NCBI GenBank assembly: GCA_937952875.1
Contig: CALFDI010000204.1
Location: 1-7,954, forward strand
Reading direction: 5' to 3'
DNA from: an uncultured Verrucomicrobiales bacterium
Lineage (GTDB): Bacteria > Verrucomicrobiota > Verrucomicrobiia > Verrucomicrobiales > Akkermansiaceae
Length of the DNA: 7,954 nt
Every line of letters begins with the position of its first letter. The first letter of the stretch is position 1. Position numbers and translations under genes: made by a program. Below the pieces are notes generated by a model. It was given only the letters and a program-made list of their open reading frames with translations. It had not been told where the DNA came from and did no database searches. Below, piece after piece: positions 1-7,307 of the stretch.

Positions 1-31
1 ACGACGACTCCTCCCTTTAATAGACCCTTAC

Positions 32-2191
32 ATGTTACGCCTCGCATTTACTTCCATACTCTCACTCGCTCTCCTATTCTTCGCCAGCTGCAAGGAGAAG
101 ACGCAATCGACTGAAAAAAAATCCCCTACAGTCGCGAAAACAGCCCCAGCTAGGCTAGAGTTAAAAAAGATGCAGCCTCAAATGAGCGAGACCTTGCTAA
201 TGAAGCGCGCTGCCAACTCTAACATCCCATGGCAACCATTCGACCAGACACTTTTTGACACTGCTCAAGCAAACAATCGCCTTATTTGCCTGTTAGTCTC
301 TGACTTTCACCCGACGAGATCGTTCGAATTTATGGAAGCTCTGGAATCGCGACCAGACCTTATCAAAAAGATCAATGACATCGCCATTCTCAGTATTGCA
401 GATTCTCAGCTCCACCCAGAATTCCACCAACGCATACAGGAACGAACAGCAAAGTCAGACATAGATTTCCCTGCCTTCATCTGGCTCTCACCGGCTGGCA
501 ACCCTATCTCATGGGGGGTCACATCCGCTGAACTGACAACCAAGCTGCCAATATTATCAAACACTGTCGAAACAGTAGCAAGCATCTGGAACGCCGATCC
601 CCAATATGTTCTCGATGACAGTGCAAGGAGCCATAAAAATCGAGAAGATACTCTTATTTCAAAACAAACCGGCTACAATCCAGTCGTGCAGGAGAAAAAG
701 AATCTCCACCTGGCGATGAGTAACCTCTCAGCACTGTATGATCCGTCCAATCAACGACTAGACATCAGAAGCTCAAGCATCCCGACAGAACAGTATGAAT
801 TTCTCTATGTCGGCAGCTTTCTAACTGACGCCCCCGAATACATCACTAAACGGAGCCGTGATCGGAGTGTGAATATGATCAACACCCTCCTCAATAGCCC
901 CGTGCATGATGAATTAGACGGTCTATTTTTCAGTAAAATGTCTCCTTCAGGAGTTTTGAGACCTGTGCTGATTAAGAACAGCTTAACGAACCTCCAGCTC
1001 GCCTCTCTCTTATTAAAAGGCTCAAATAATCATCTCGACTGGATCAAGACAGCCGAGCGCACACTCACAGCCATTGAAAAACACCTCACCGCAACAGACG
1101 GAACGGTCCTGCCATATCACCAAGCCACCGCAGACCTTGACTCTTTCGTCAATTCCTACACCTGGACGTATAAAGAGCTTAAGGAAGCACTGTCCTCAGA
1201 AGAGCTAGACACTGCTACCACATTTTACGGAATTAAGGAAAACATCGGAAACGTTATACGCTACGGCGGGCTATCCAAAGATTATAGCGACCGCAATTAT
1301 CTGGCCTCGGGCTTACGAAAAACTCATCCTGAACTCGTAGAAAAGCTAAGCGACTTTCGGTCTAAGAAAGCTCCTCAAGCAGACGCTGAAATCTTTGCTC
1401 CACTCCTTGAGAATTCATACTACGCGAGCGTCCTTCTAGAAGCCTATCGTGCAACTGGAAATGAGACCTGGGAGAAAAAAGCTTTAACGCATCTTAATCG
1501 TATCCTTTCTGAACTCATGCCCACAGCAGAGCGCACCTCCATATCAAGTGGCTGGAGCACAGGGACATCTGCTAAAACACCAGCTCGCGCTAAAGCCATC
1601 ACATACCTCCTGAAGGCCTGCATCGATGCCTACACCACAACTGCAGACACAAAATGGCTTAACTCAGCTGAAAAAATCGCACGGTATCTCCAAACTCATC
1701 ATCTCATAGAAGATCACCCTCTCCCTGTTGAGACATTTGCCGAGGAGAAACGTTTTGTCTCACCGATCGTATCGGCCGTGCCGAATCTTGGCACCGCGAC
1801 GATTCCATTTCTCAAGCTTCAACTGAAAAGACTCTCACGTCTTGGCAGCACCACTGATTTCCAACGCCTCACCGAGAAGCTCGAGAATGACAAACCTCTG
1901 AAAGCGAGAAATAACATCGCGTCACCGCTGTTCCAGTCTCACCTTGTGCACGGATTAAAGGAATATGCTCCTCTTACTCTCGTCGTGAGTGAAGCGAACT
2001 CACGCAGCCATTTTCTTAACGAAATTCAGCAATCTACACCACTCACAGAAGTCGTCCTTATCTCCCCAGAGAAGGCCTCCACCCTTCTAGAAGATCCTGC
2101 AGCCGCTGGTGCCATCATCCGCATGACAGAGAATAGTAAGGTGATATCCTCTTCACCTACGATAAACTCAGAAGAAGGCTCCGCAGAATAA
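32..2191 (+). CDS. Predicted lipoprotein, divergent YyaL/SSP411 family (degenerate thioredoxin-like domain plus alpha/alpha-barrel)
   Basis: This 719-residue protein starts with a lipoprotein signal: a hydrophobic stretch (residues 4-17) then FASC with the lipidation Cys at 20, so it is probably anchored in the envelope. Residues 65-165 resemble the thioredoxin-like (DUF255) domain of YyaL/SSP411 proteins: IPWQPF...LFDTAQANNRLICLLVS matches the family's 'W.pW...af..A...nkpi.lsi' pattern, and FPAFIWLSPAGNPI its 'wP..vfltPdg.P'. The family's CHWC motif is absent; the equivalent stretch is DFHPTRSF (91-98). Residues 280-650 follow the barrel part: YTWTYKELKEAL (376-387), a TFYGIKENIGN segment (397-407) equivalent to the family's 'YyGv...GN', then LLEAYRATGN (467-476). 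Total length is near the family's usual 670-700. The biochemical role of the family is not settled, and the lost cysteines argue against thiol-disulfide chemistry. The gene after it is 53 bases away on the same strand and probably cotranscribed. The ATG at 32 has no Shine-Dalgarno sequence, but the signal peptide starts right there. Confidence 0.8.
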   Translation: MLRLAFTSILSLALLFFASCKEKTQSTEKKSPTVAKTAPARLELKKMQPQMSETLLMKRAANSNIPWQPFDQTLFDTAQANNRLICLLVSDFHPTRSFEFMEALESRPDLIKKINDIAILSIADSQLHPEFHQRIQERTAKSDIDFPAFIWLSPAGNPISWGVTSAELTTKLPILSNTVETVASIWNADPQYVLDDSARSHKNREDTLISKQTGYNPVVQEKKNLHLAMSNLSALYDPSNQRLDIRSSSIPTEQYEFLYVGSFLTDAPEYITKRSRDRSVNMINTLLNSPVHDELDGLFFSKMSPSGVLRPVLIKNSLTNLQLASLLLKGSNNHLDWIKTAERTLTAIEKHLTATDGTVLPYHQATADLDSFVNSYTWTYKELKEALSSEELDTATTFYGIKENIGNVIRYGGLSKDYSDRNYLASGLRKTHPELVEKLSDFRSKKAPQADAEIFAPLLENSYYASVLLEAYRATGNETWEKKALTHLNRILSELMPTAERTSISSGWSTGTSAKTPARAKAITYLLKACIDAYTTTADTKWLNSAEKIARYLQTHHLIEDHPLPVETFAEEKRFVSPIVSAVPNLGTATIPFLKLQLKRLSRLGSTTDFQRLTEKLENDKPLKARNNIASPLFQSHLVHGLKEYAPLTLVVSEANSRSHFLNEIQQSTPLTEVVLISPEKASTLLEDPAAAGAIIRMTENSKVISSSPTINSEEGSAE

Positions 2192-2244
2192 AACAGAGCA
2201 ACAGCTCCTCATATCAAAGCACGAAAGATTTCCACACAAGACAC

Positions 2245-3411
2245 ATGAAAAAACGTCTCACATACTTCCTCACCGCTCTCACGCTCATCAGCCCGATCGC
2301 AGCAGAAACGATCACTTTAAAGGACGGAACACAGTTCGAAGGCACTATCACTGCTGAGACTGACACCATCGCAATGGTCACAGTCAATGTTAACGATAAG
2401 ATCAAAGAAGAGCGCGTCATCAATAAGTCTGATATTTTAACCATTATCAAAAACACCAGCGAGATCGCTGACTATAAAAAGCTCGCTAACCTTCTCCCCA
2501 CTCCAGACAACTGGACGGAAGCTGATTACTCAAAAGTGATTACTAAGCAAATTGACCCATTTCTCAAAGAGTTCAAAACATCGCCCTTTATCGGTAAGGT
2601 GAAAGGCATCAAAGAAACCCTCACTGCAGAGCAGAAAAAACTCAGTGAAGGTTCCGTCAAAGTCAAAGACGTCTGGTATACGAAAGATGAACAAGCGAAG
2701 GATCAAATTGAATTCGATTCCATATCCGACCTCAGAGAAGGCGTAAAACTCGCTAAAACTGGTCGCTTCGCCCAGGCTCTCAACATTTTAGATAAGTTCA
2801 CAACTGTATACGCCCATACATCCAATAGTCTAGAAGCGATTGATGCACGTGAGCAGACCATCAATGCATTTGAAAAGCAGATCAAAAAGAAACTGGCAAA
2901 TCACAAAGAACTCGTCTCTGCCAATCGAGCAAAGCTAAAAGCAATGGACCGAGAAGAGGCTCGCCAAGTTCGCAGCGAAATGAAAGCCGCAGCGGGCCGC
3001 TACAAAGACTTTGTCTCCGCACAGAAGAAACAAAAAGATAGTCGCTGGCTCTCGATCAATGATCTCCACAAAAGTGAAATGACTCGTAACCTAAAGCTCA
3101 TCGAATCAGAAAAGTCTAAAGGCATCAAAACAGTCGCAAATGCTGCTGAAGCCTACCGTAAAGCTTTTATGGCACTCGAAGCTAAGGACCTAGAAGCGGC
3201 AAGTGATCAGCTAAAGATTCTGAAAAACATAGATCATACAGATAAATATTACGATCCATTTGAGGCCCAGCTCAAGACTCTTAAAGACGAACAATCTGCC
3301 ATGGCTAAAGCGAAGAAAGAGTCCATGAAACAAGCTAAAGCCGCTGCCCGCGAAAAGGCAAAAGCGGAAAAGGAAGCGAATAAGAAAAAAGTAGAGGCGC
3401 CGGCAAATTAG
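2245..3411 (+). CDS. Secreted PTPDL-like family protein with coiled-coil, Lys/Ala-rich C-terminus
   Basis: The 388-residue product has a clear Sec signal peptide (MKK, hydrophobic core, cleavage near AA-20/E-21). Residues 21-70 form a small beta-rich segment (ITLKDGTQFEGTI ... ERVINKSDILTI), a pattern common in secreted proteins of Planctomycetes and Verrucomicrobia. LLPTPD follows at residues 83-88. This resembles the motif that names the verrucomicrobial PTPDL family, although here Asn follows PTPD instead of Leu. Residues 160-190 look like a TPR-type helical pair (LREGVKLAKTGRFAQALNIL), and 195-350 are predicted to be mostly helical and charged. The tail (340-388) is very rich in Lys, Ala and Glu and probably a coiled coil. 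No catalytic motif is visible, and the function is unknown; a structural or scaffold role in the periplasm is one possibility. It is the second gene of a likely two-gene unit with the upstream lipoprotein, and a strong terminator follows 30 bases after its stop. The family assignment rests on one recalled motif and the overall layout. Confidence 0.75.
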   Translation: MKKRLTYFLTALTLISPIAAETITLKDGTQFEGTITAETDTIAMVTVNVNDKIKEERVINKSDILTIIKNTSEIADYKKLANLLPTPDNWTEADYSKVITKQIDPFLKEFKTSPFIGKVKGIKETLTAEQKKLSEGSVKVKDVWYTKDEQAKDQIEFDSISDLREGVKLAKTGRFAQALNILDKFTTVYAHTSNSLEAIDAREQTINAFEKQIKKKLANHKELVSANRAKLKAMDREEARQVRSEMKAAAGRYKDFVSAQKKQKDSRWLSINDLHKSEMTRNLKLIESEKSKGIKTVANAAEAYRKAFMALEAKDLEAASDQLKILKNIDHTDKYYDPFEAQLKTLKDEQSAMAKAKKESMKQAKAAAREKAKAEKEANKKKVEAPAN

Positions 3412-3440
3412 GTATCTCCTTCTCTCGTATTGAACTTTTC

Positions 3441-3484
3441 ACCCGCTTACGGCAGTCTCTTGCCCGTGAGCGGGTTTCTTTTTT
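3441..3484 (+). terminator. Intrinsic terminator after the lipoprotein/PTPDL-like unit
   Basis: ACCCGCTTACGGCA (3441-3454) pairs with TGCCCGTGAGCGGGT (3461-3475). The stem has seven perfect outer base pairs, a T-G wobble, four more pairs, a one-base bulge and two closing pairs, with a six-base loop (GTCTCT). A T-rich run, TTTCTTTTTT, follows directly (3475-3484). On the plus strand this is a textbook Rho-independent terminator, separating the upstream two-gene unit from hisB. It means hisBH should have its own promoter in or just after this 98-base gap, unless read-through is used. Confidence 0.9.
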
Positions 3485-3509
3485 CCCACCATACTTTCCC
3501 ACACTCATC

Positions 3510-4094
3510 ATGAGATCGTCTACACATACACGTAAAACTGCTGAAACTGATATATCACTCAGCCTAAACCTTGATGGCACCGGAGCCTCTAACATAGAGA
3601 CAGGCATTCCATTTTTCGATCACATGCTGACCCTCTTCAGCCGCCACAGCGGAATCGATCTCGATGTCAAAGTAGACGGTGACGTCGAAGTAGACTTCCA
3701 TCACACCGTGGAAGACACAGGGATCGTTCTCGGAGATGCCATTCGAGAAGCTCTCGGCGATAAGCACGGCATCACGCGCTACGGCCACGCCTATCTCCCG
3801 ATGGACGAGACACTCACGCGCTCAGTCATAGATCTGAGTAATCGCCCTTACCTCGAGTTCCGGGCTCCTGCAGGCAGCCCTGATGCTCAGAACTTCCCCT
3901 TCTCACTTTTAGAGGAATTCTGCCGCGCATTTTCGAGTAATCTCCGGTGCAATCTCCACATCGAAGTCCTCTACGGGCGTGATGGTCACCACATTGCTGA
4001 GTCAGTATTCAAAGGCATAGCCCGCGCACTGCGCACCGCTATCACAGTTGATCCACGGGTGAAGGGCGTCCCTAGCACAAAGGAAGCTCTCTAG
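3510..4094 (+). CDS. hisB: Imidazoleglycerol-phosphate dehydratase
   Basis: HisB removes water from imidazole glycerol phosphate to give imidazole acetol phosphate, the sixth step of histidine synthesis, in the cytoplasm and with Mn2+. The 194-residue protein is the single-function form, with no N-terminal histidinol-phosphatase domain, and has the usual length. Family motifs are in order: RKTAETDI (8-15), TGIPFFDHML (31-40), FHHTVED (63-69), PMDETL (97-102), the eFf-type segment EEFCRAF (135-141), GRDGHHIAE (156-164), FKGIARALR (167-175) and the C-terminal STKEAL (189-194). The metal-binding His and Glu residues (H38, H64, H65, E68, H160, H161, E164) are all present. Two positions differ from the common pattern: Asp158 stands where Asn is usual before HH, and the terminal STKG motif reads STKE. 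Neither removes a metal ligand, so the enzyme is probably active. The ATG at 3510 gives the expected N-terminus; no Shine-Dalgarno sequence precedes it. hisH follows 16 bases later. Confidence 0.96.
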   Translation: MRSSTHTRKTAETDISLSLNLDGTGASNIETGIPFFDHMLTLFSRHSGIDLDVKVDGDVEVDFHHTVEDTGIVLGDAIREALGDKHGITRYGHAYLPMDETLTRSVIDLSNRPYLEFRAPAGSPDAQNFPFSLLEEFCRAFSSNLRCNLHIEVLYGRDGHHIAESVFKGIARALRTAITVDPRVKGVPSTKEAL

Positions 4095-4110
4095 CTCTCA
4101 TTTAACTACT

Positions 4111-4728
4111 ATGAAGTTAGGAATTATCGACTATGGAGCCGGGAATCTCCACAGCGTTGCCAATGTTTGCAAAAGTCTAGGCTACCAAGGCACACTCATC
4201 TCATCTGCTGAGCAGTTAGAGAACGAGGGTATTACCCACCTCATCCTGCCTGGTGTAGGTTCCTTCGGCGACTCCATGGCAGCTATCAACGCTCGCTCAC
4301 TCGCTCAACCCATCAAGGACTGGATCGCAGCGGACAAGCCCTTCTTTGGAATCTGCCTTGGCTACCAAGTCCTCTTCGAAAGCTCTGAAGAGTCACCAGG
4401 AGTCGAAGGCCTAGCCATTTTCAAAGGTCACGTCACACGCTTTCCAAAGAATGAGCTAAAAGTCCCTCATATGGGATGGAACTCCGTCGCCCCAAGCACT
4501 GAGTTTAAAGATAAATGGAGTGAGATGGGAACAGATTCTCCCTACCTCTACTTCGTTCACTCATACTTCCCAGTGCCTGAAGACCCTAGCATCATAGCCG
4601 GCACCTGCACCTATGGGATAGACTTCGCTGCAGCCGTTAGCCGTGGAAATCTCTTCGCCTGCCAATGCCACCCAGAAAAGAGTCAGGCAACCGGACAACA
4701 GCTTTTGAAACACTTTCTGAAGTCTTAA
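4111..4728 (+). CDS. hisH: Imidazole glycerol phosphate synthase, glutamine amidotransferase subunit
   Basis: HisH hydrolyses glutamine and passes ammonia to HisF, which makes imidazole glycerol phosphate, the HisB substrate, and AICAR. The 205-residue protein is a complete class I (triad) glutamine amidotransferase. It has the N-terminal IIDYGAGNLHSV (5-16), the oxyanion-strand loop LPGVGSFGD (46-54), the nucleophile elbow GICLGYQ with Cys82 (80-86), VPHMGWN (118-124), YFVHSY (147-152) and the catalytic His187/Glu189 in CHPEKS (186-191). The elbow has Tyr where Met is usual (GICLGMQ), and the segment before HPE is ACQC rather than the common GTQF type; neither touches the triad. It lies 16 bases after hisB and is clearly cotranscribed with it. 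The partner subunit HisF and the isomerase HisA are not next to it: the following gene is convergent, 13 bases away. They must be encoded elsewhere if the pathway is complete. Confidence 0.96.
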   Translation: MKLGIIDYGAGNLHSVANVCKSLGYQGTLISSAEQLENEGITHLILPGVGSFGDSMAAINARSLAQPIKDWIAADKPFFGICLGYQVLFESSEESPGVEGLAIFKGHVTRFPKNELKVPHMGWNSVAPSTEFKDKWSEMGTDSPYLYFVHSYFPVPEDPSIIAGTCTYGIDFAAAVSRGNLFACQCHPEKSQATGQQLLKHFLKS

Positions 4729-4733
4729 AAAAG

Positions 4734-4751
4734 TAGGAAAATCACTTCCTA
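4734..4751 (-). terminator. Probable terminator of the minus-strand kinase operon
   Basis: On the minus strand TAGGAA and TTCCTA form a six-base-pair stem around a six-base loop, followed by CTTTTTT (4733-4727 and just beyond). The TGA stop codon of the kinase gene (4744-4742) lies inside the loop, so the hairpin overlaps the coding end. The T-run follows the hairpin only in the minus-strand direction, so it should end the kinase transcript; on the plus strand no T-run follows it. The stem is short and AT-rich, so strength is uncertain. It sits in the 13-base gap between convergent hisH and the kinase gene and extends into the kinase gene. Confidence 0.5.
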
Positions 4752-5638
4752 TCGAAAGCCAAAAAAGCATCTAAAGCCGCGAGTGATGACTCCGGCCTTA
4801 GCTCTGCCTTCTTTTCAAACAGATTCATCACCCACTCGCACAACCATACAGGAAGATCCGGTCTGTGCTTCCTGAGATCAGTGACTCTGTGAGTGATATG
4901 AGATGCCATCACCTGCACAGTCGTATCACCATCGAAAGGATATTTGCCAGTAAGGGCATAGTAGAAAACGCAACCAAGTGAATAGAGATCAGTCCTTTGG
5001 TCTAAAGGCTTTCTATTCATCTGTTCAGGGCTCATAAAATAAATAGATCCTTGAAGGTCGAGATGCCGCGTCGAGCAACCTGGAGTCTCCATTTTTGCAC
5101 TGATCTTAGCGAGCCCGAAGTCGACAATTTTTACGTGCAGTCGCCCACTTGGAAGCCACACCAAAATGAGGTTAGCGGGCTTCACATCAAGGTGGAGAAT
5201 CCCCATAGAGTGAGCTGCTACGAGCGCTTCTAAAGACTGAATGGCTAGTTCGCGGAATTGCTCAAGCATGAGATATCCATCCTGAGCCAAGATCTGAAAA
5301 TCAAATCCATCCAGTAATTCCATTACGATAAAAACACCATCATCATCACTCCCAACGTCGTAAACAGAGACAATATTTGGATGCTGCACACGGCAGATAG
5401 CTTCAGCTTCATAGAGAAGATTTTCAATATCTTCACTATTCTCAGCAACCTTATCCGCTCTCAATCTCTTGATCGCGACAGGCCTGTTCAATAATGAATC
5501 AAATGCTGCAAAAACGACTCCTGCACCACCAGAGCCAATTTCTGAATCGATCCGATAACGTGAATCAAATTCCGAACGATTTGGTAAATCTTGTAGGATC
5601 ACAATAATACTATGAAAATTTTTAGCATCAACTAGCAC
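4742..5638 (-). CDS. Soluble Hanks-type (PknB-like) serine/threonine protein kinase
   Basis: The product, up to 298 residues, is essentially one protein kinase domain that transfers phosphate from ATP to Ser/Thr of partner proteins. Visible subdomains are the glycine loop IGSGGAGVV (34-42), the ATP lysine in VAIKRL (Lys57), a helix-C Glu (Glu77), HPNIV (86-90), the catalytic loop HLDVKPANL (149-157, Asp151, Lys153, Asn156), DFGLA (173-177), SPEQ (203-206), TDLYSLG (216-222) and Arg281. All catalytic residues are present, but HRD is HLD, so it lacks the Arg that usually couples to activation-loop phosphorylation. There is no transmembrane segment and no PASTA or other sensor domain, unlike typical PknB receptors. 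The start used is a GTG at 5638 that overlaps the upstream gene by 11 bases; another in-frame GTG at 5602 (codon 13) would give 286 residues and still include the whole domain, which begins near Tyr28. It is the last gene of a three-gene operon behind a PstS-OmpA fusion gene, which suggests envelope signalling. Confidence 0.92.
   Translation of the reverse strand: MLVDAKNFHSIIVILQDLPNRSEFDSRYRIDSEIGSGGAGVVFAAFDSLLNRPVAIKRLRADKVAENSEDIENLLYEAEAICRVQHPNIVSVYDVGSDDDGVFIVMELLDGFDFQILAQDGYLMLEQFRELAIQSLEALVAAHSMGILHLDVKPANLILVWLPSGRLHVKIVDFGLAKISAKMETPGCSTRHLDLQGSIYFMSPEQMNRKPLDQRTDLYSLGCVFYYALTGKYPFDGDTTVQVMASHITHRVTDLRKHRPDLPVWLCEWVMNLFEKKAELRPESSLAALDAFLAFDRK
5599..5628 (-). other. Possible nine-codon coupling mini-ORF between the PstS-OmpA and kinase genes
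   Basis: On the minus strand the TGA stop of the PstS-OmpA gene shares its A with an ATG (TGATG, 5630-5626). That ATG opens a nine-codon frame, MLKIFIVLL, ending in a TGA (5601-5599) that overlaps the in-frame GTG of kinase codon 13 as GTGA. Stop-start overlaps of both types are common signs of translational coupling. The mini-ORF may therefore carry ribosomes from one gene to the next, which would favour the shorter kinase start at 5602. Chance is a fair alternative because the stretch is AT-rich. Confidence 0.3.
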
Positions 5639-7301
5639 GCTTCAACCAAACCTCTACGCGGCGATTAGCTGCACGGCCTGAATCAGTTAGATTATCCCCC
5701 ACTGCCATCTCTTCACCCAAGCCATAAACCTTAATACTAGAAACTCCATTTTTCTGAAGGATATCACTCACAGATCGAGCACGGGAATGAGACAGAGACT
5801 TATTCTTATCACTCGCGCCTACGCTATCGGTAAAGCCAATCAGAACAACACTTGTCTTCTCCATTCCAGGATTTGCAAGTAAGCTCACTAACCTTTTAAT
5901 ATTGTTTTGCGAATTCGCGTCGGGCGTTGAACTCCCGATAGAAAAACGCACATTAAAAGCACTGTCTTCACGGTCCGCATCCAAAATAGCCTCACGATAC
6001 TCAAGCGGGATCGTCTGATCACTCACCAAGGCTTCTTTAAGATCAGCAGCCTGCTCACGATCAACGGCTGTAGCGACTCCTTGCCCAATTAACCCTTCAT
6101 TATCCACCACGCTTTGACCCTCTTGTGACATCGCAAAGCGTAATAACTCACTAGCCATACTCTTTCTCTCTGAAGGAGCATAGAGGTATAAAAGTCGTGA
6201 AAGAGGATAGTCTAGTGATTTAATCGTGAGACGATTTGGAAAAAATGCACGTGATTCACTCGATGCTTTCACCGAAAGCGCTCGGACGGAAGAGTCCAAA
6301 GCACTCAAACCGACAAATCCAATAGCTCCTTTGCTCTGTGAAACCTTTTTAACAATTTGAGAATTTTCTTCGAAGCGCCCACCTAACGTAGACGACAGCT
6401 TTTTCTGAGTCGGCTTAAGCACTCGACTTTTAAATGTATCGAATGTGCCAGACTGCTCATCTCGACAGTAGAGAACGACCTTTTGTTCGGATGCTCCCAG
6501 CGCACTCCAGTCCCTAATTTCTCCTGAGAATAATTGACTAATCTCAGTGACTGACAATTCAGTAATTGGATTCTCTGGATGAACGATAACAGCGACACCA
6601 TCGACCGCTATCGGAAACACATTTGCATGATCACGAACATCTCCGAATCCTGCAGCGACTATCTTAGCCGCTTCTGCATCTTTCACCGGCCGTGAAGCCA
6701 TACCTATATCACAGTATCCACCAGCCAAGCCCACATGCTTGTTAGAAGACGTCTCAGCAAAAGCAGTGCTAGACCCATGAGCGATGATATCTATCGCTTT
6801 ATATTCAGTATCCTCGTCGCTAGCTTTAAAGAGGATTCTCGTTTCTACTCCACTCTTTCTCACGAGAAGATCAGCTACATCCAATTCGTCAGTGAGAAAT
6901 TGACTAACGAATGCCGGCATGAGGCTCGCCCCGACCGTGTTCGATCCGTGAATCCTCAGCGCTATTTCTGCAGAGTCGTAGCGATTAAAACCATTCTGTA
7001 GTGCGAACTCTTTAGCCACCTGCTCAAGTGAGCTTTCTTCTTGTGAGGCGATTATCTGAAACTGAGATTTTCTATCTAAGTTTTCGATCTTCACAAGTTC
7101 TGCTACGACTTCACACGTATTTTTAGAACTCACTCTGAGGTATCCGTCTTCTTGCTCATAGCCAAGCTGAAGGCTAATAGTCTTCTCGATCAAAGGAAGC
7201 CTTCCCTGCCTCTTAGCATTGAGTTCATAAAAACGTTCTGACGTCTCAGAGAATAATAATTGCACAGAAGCAACGAATAATAAAAAGGTAAACAGTCTCA
7301 T
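5628..7301 (-). CDS. Periplasmic PstS-like phosphate-binding protein fused to an OmpA-type peptidoglycan-binding domain
   Basis: The 557-residue protein starts with a Sec signal peptide (1-18, MRLFTFLLFV core). Residues 20-112 are an N-terminal region I do not recognise. Residues 115-410 are a PstS-type substrate-binding domain: RIHGSNTVGASLMPAF (116-131), DIGMASRPV (198-206), PIAVDGVAVIVHPENP (230-245), ISQLFSGEIRDWSALG (254-269), RDEQSGTFDTF (280-290) and GAIGFVG (325-331). The Ser/Thr, Asp, Arg and SGT elements that grip phosphate in PstS are all there, so the ligand is probably phosphate or a similar oxyanion. Residues 447-557 are an OmpA C-terminal domain with GFTDSVG, LSHSRARSV and AANRRVEVWL; Asp492 and Arg507 match the diaminopimelate-binding pair of OmpA. 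The protein should therefore sit in the periplasm attached to the cell wall. Such fusions exist in other Gram-negative bacteria. No pstCAB or phoU genes are present, so a sensory or storage role fits at least as well as transport. The gene lies 6 bases after the upstream membrane-protein gene. Confidence 0.9.
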   Translation of the reverse strand: MRLFTFLLFVASVQLLFSETSERFYELNAKRQGRLPLIEKTISLQLGYEQEDGYLRVSSKNTCEVVAELVKIENLDRKSQFQIIASQEESSLEQVAKEFALQNGFNRYDSAEIALRIHGSNTVGASLMPAFVSQFLTDELDVADLLVRKSGVETRILFKASDEDTEYKAIDIIAHGSSTAFAETSSNKHVGLAGGYCDIGMASRPVKDAEAAKIVAAGFGDVRDHANVFPIAVDGVAVIVHPENPITELSVTEISQLFSGEIRDWSALGASEQKVVLYCRDEQSGTFDTFKSRVLKPTQKKLSSTLGGRFEENSQIVKKVSQSKGAIGFVGLSALDSSVRALSVKASSESRAFFPNRLTIKSLDYPLSRLLYLYAPSERKSMASELLRFAMSQEGQSVVDNEGLIGQGVATAVDREQAADLKEALVSDQTIPLEYREAILDADREDSAFNVRFSIGSSTPDANSQNNIKRLVSLLANPGMEKTSVVLIGFTDSVGASDKNKSLSHSRARSVSDILQKNGVSSIKVYGLGEEMAVGDNLTDSGRAANRRVEVWLKRAS

Positions 7302-7307
7302 AGATAC

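Noticed and set aside
1..20. Possible end of an upstream plus-strand gene (in-frame TAA at 18-20).
   Set aside because: Only 17 bases of frame are visible, so a stop codon here is easily due to chance.
2196..2207. Small hairpin GAGC-AACA-GCTC between the lipoprotein and PTPDL-like genes.
   Set aside because: The stem has only four base pairs and no T-run, so it is not a credible terminator.
3490..3495. CATACT as a possible -10 box for hisB.
   Set aside because: No matching -35 element lies at a normal distance, and the leader would be only a few bases long. A promoter is expected here but cannot be placed.
3335..3607. Open frame of 90 codons on the minus strand across the PTPDL-like/hisB gap.
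   Set aside because: It runs antisense over the terminator and two well-supported genes, and its product is an unpatterned Arg/Ser-rich sequence.
6735..7001. Open frame of 88 codons on the plus strand inside the PstS-OmpA gene.
   Set aside because: It lies fully antisense to a conserved substrate-binding domain and shows no recognisable motif.
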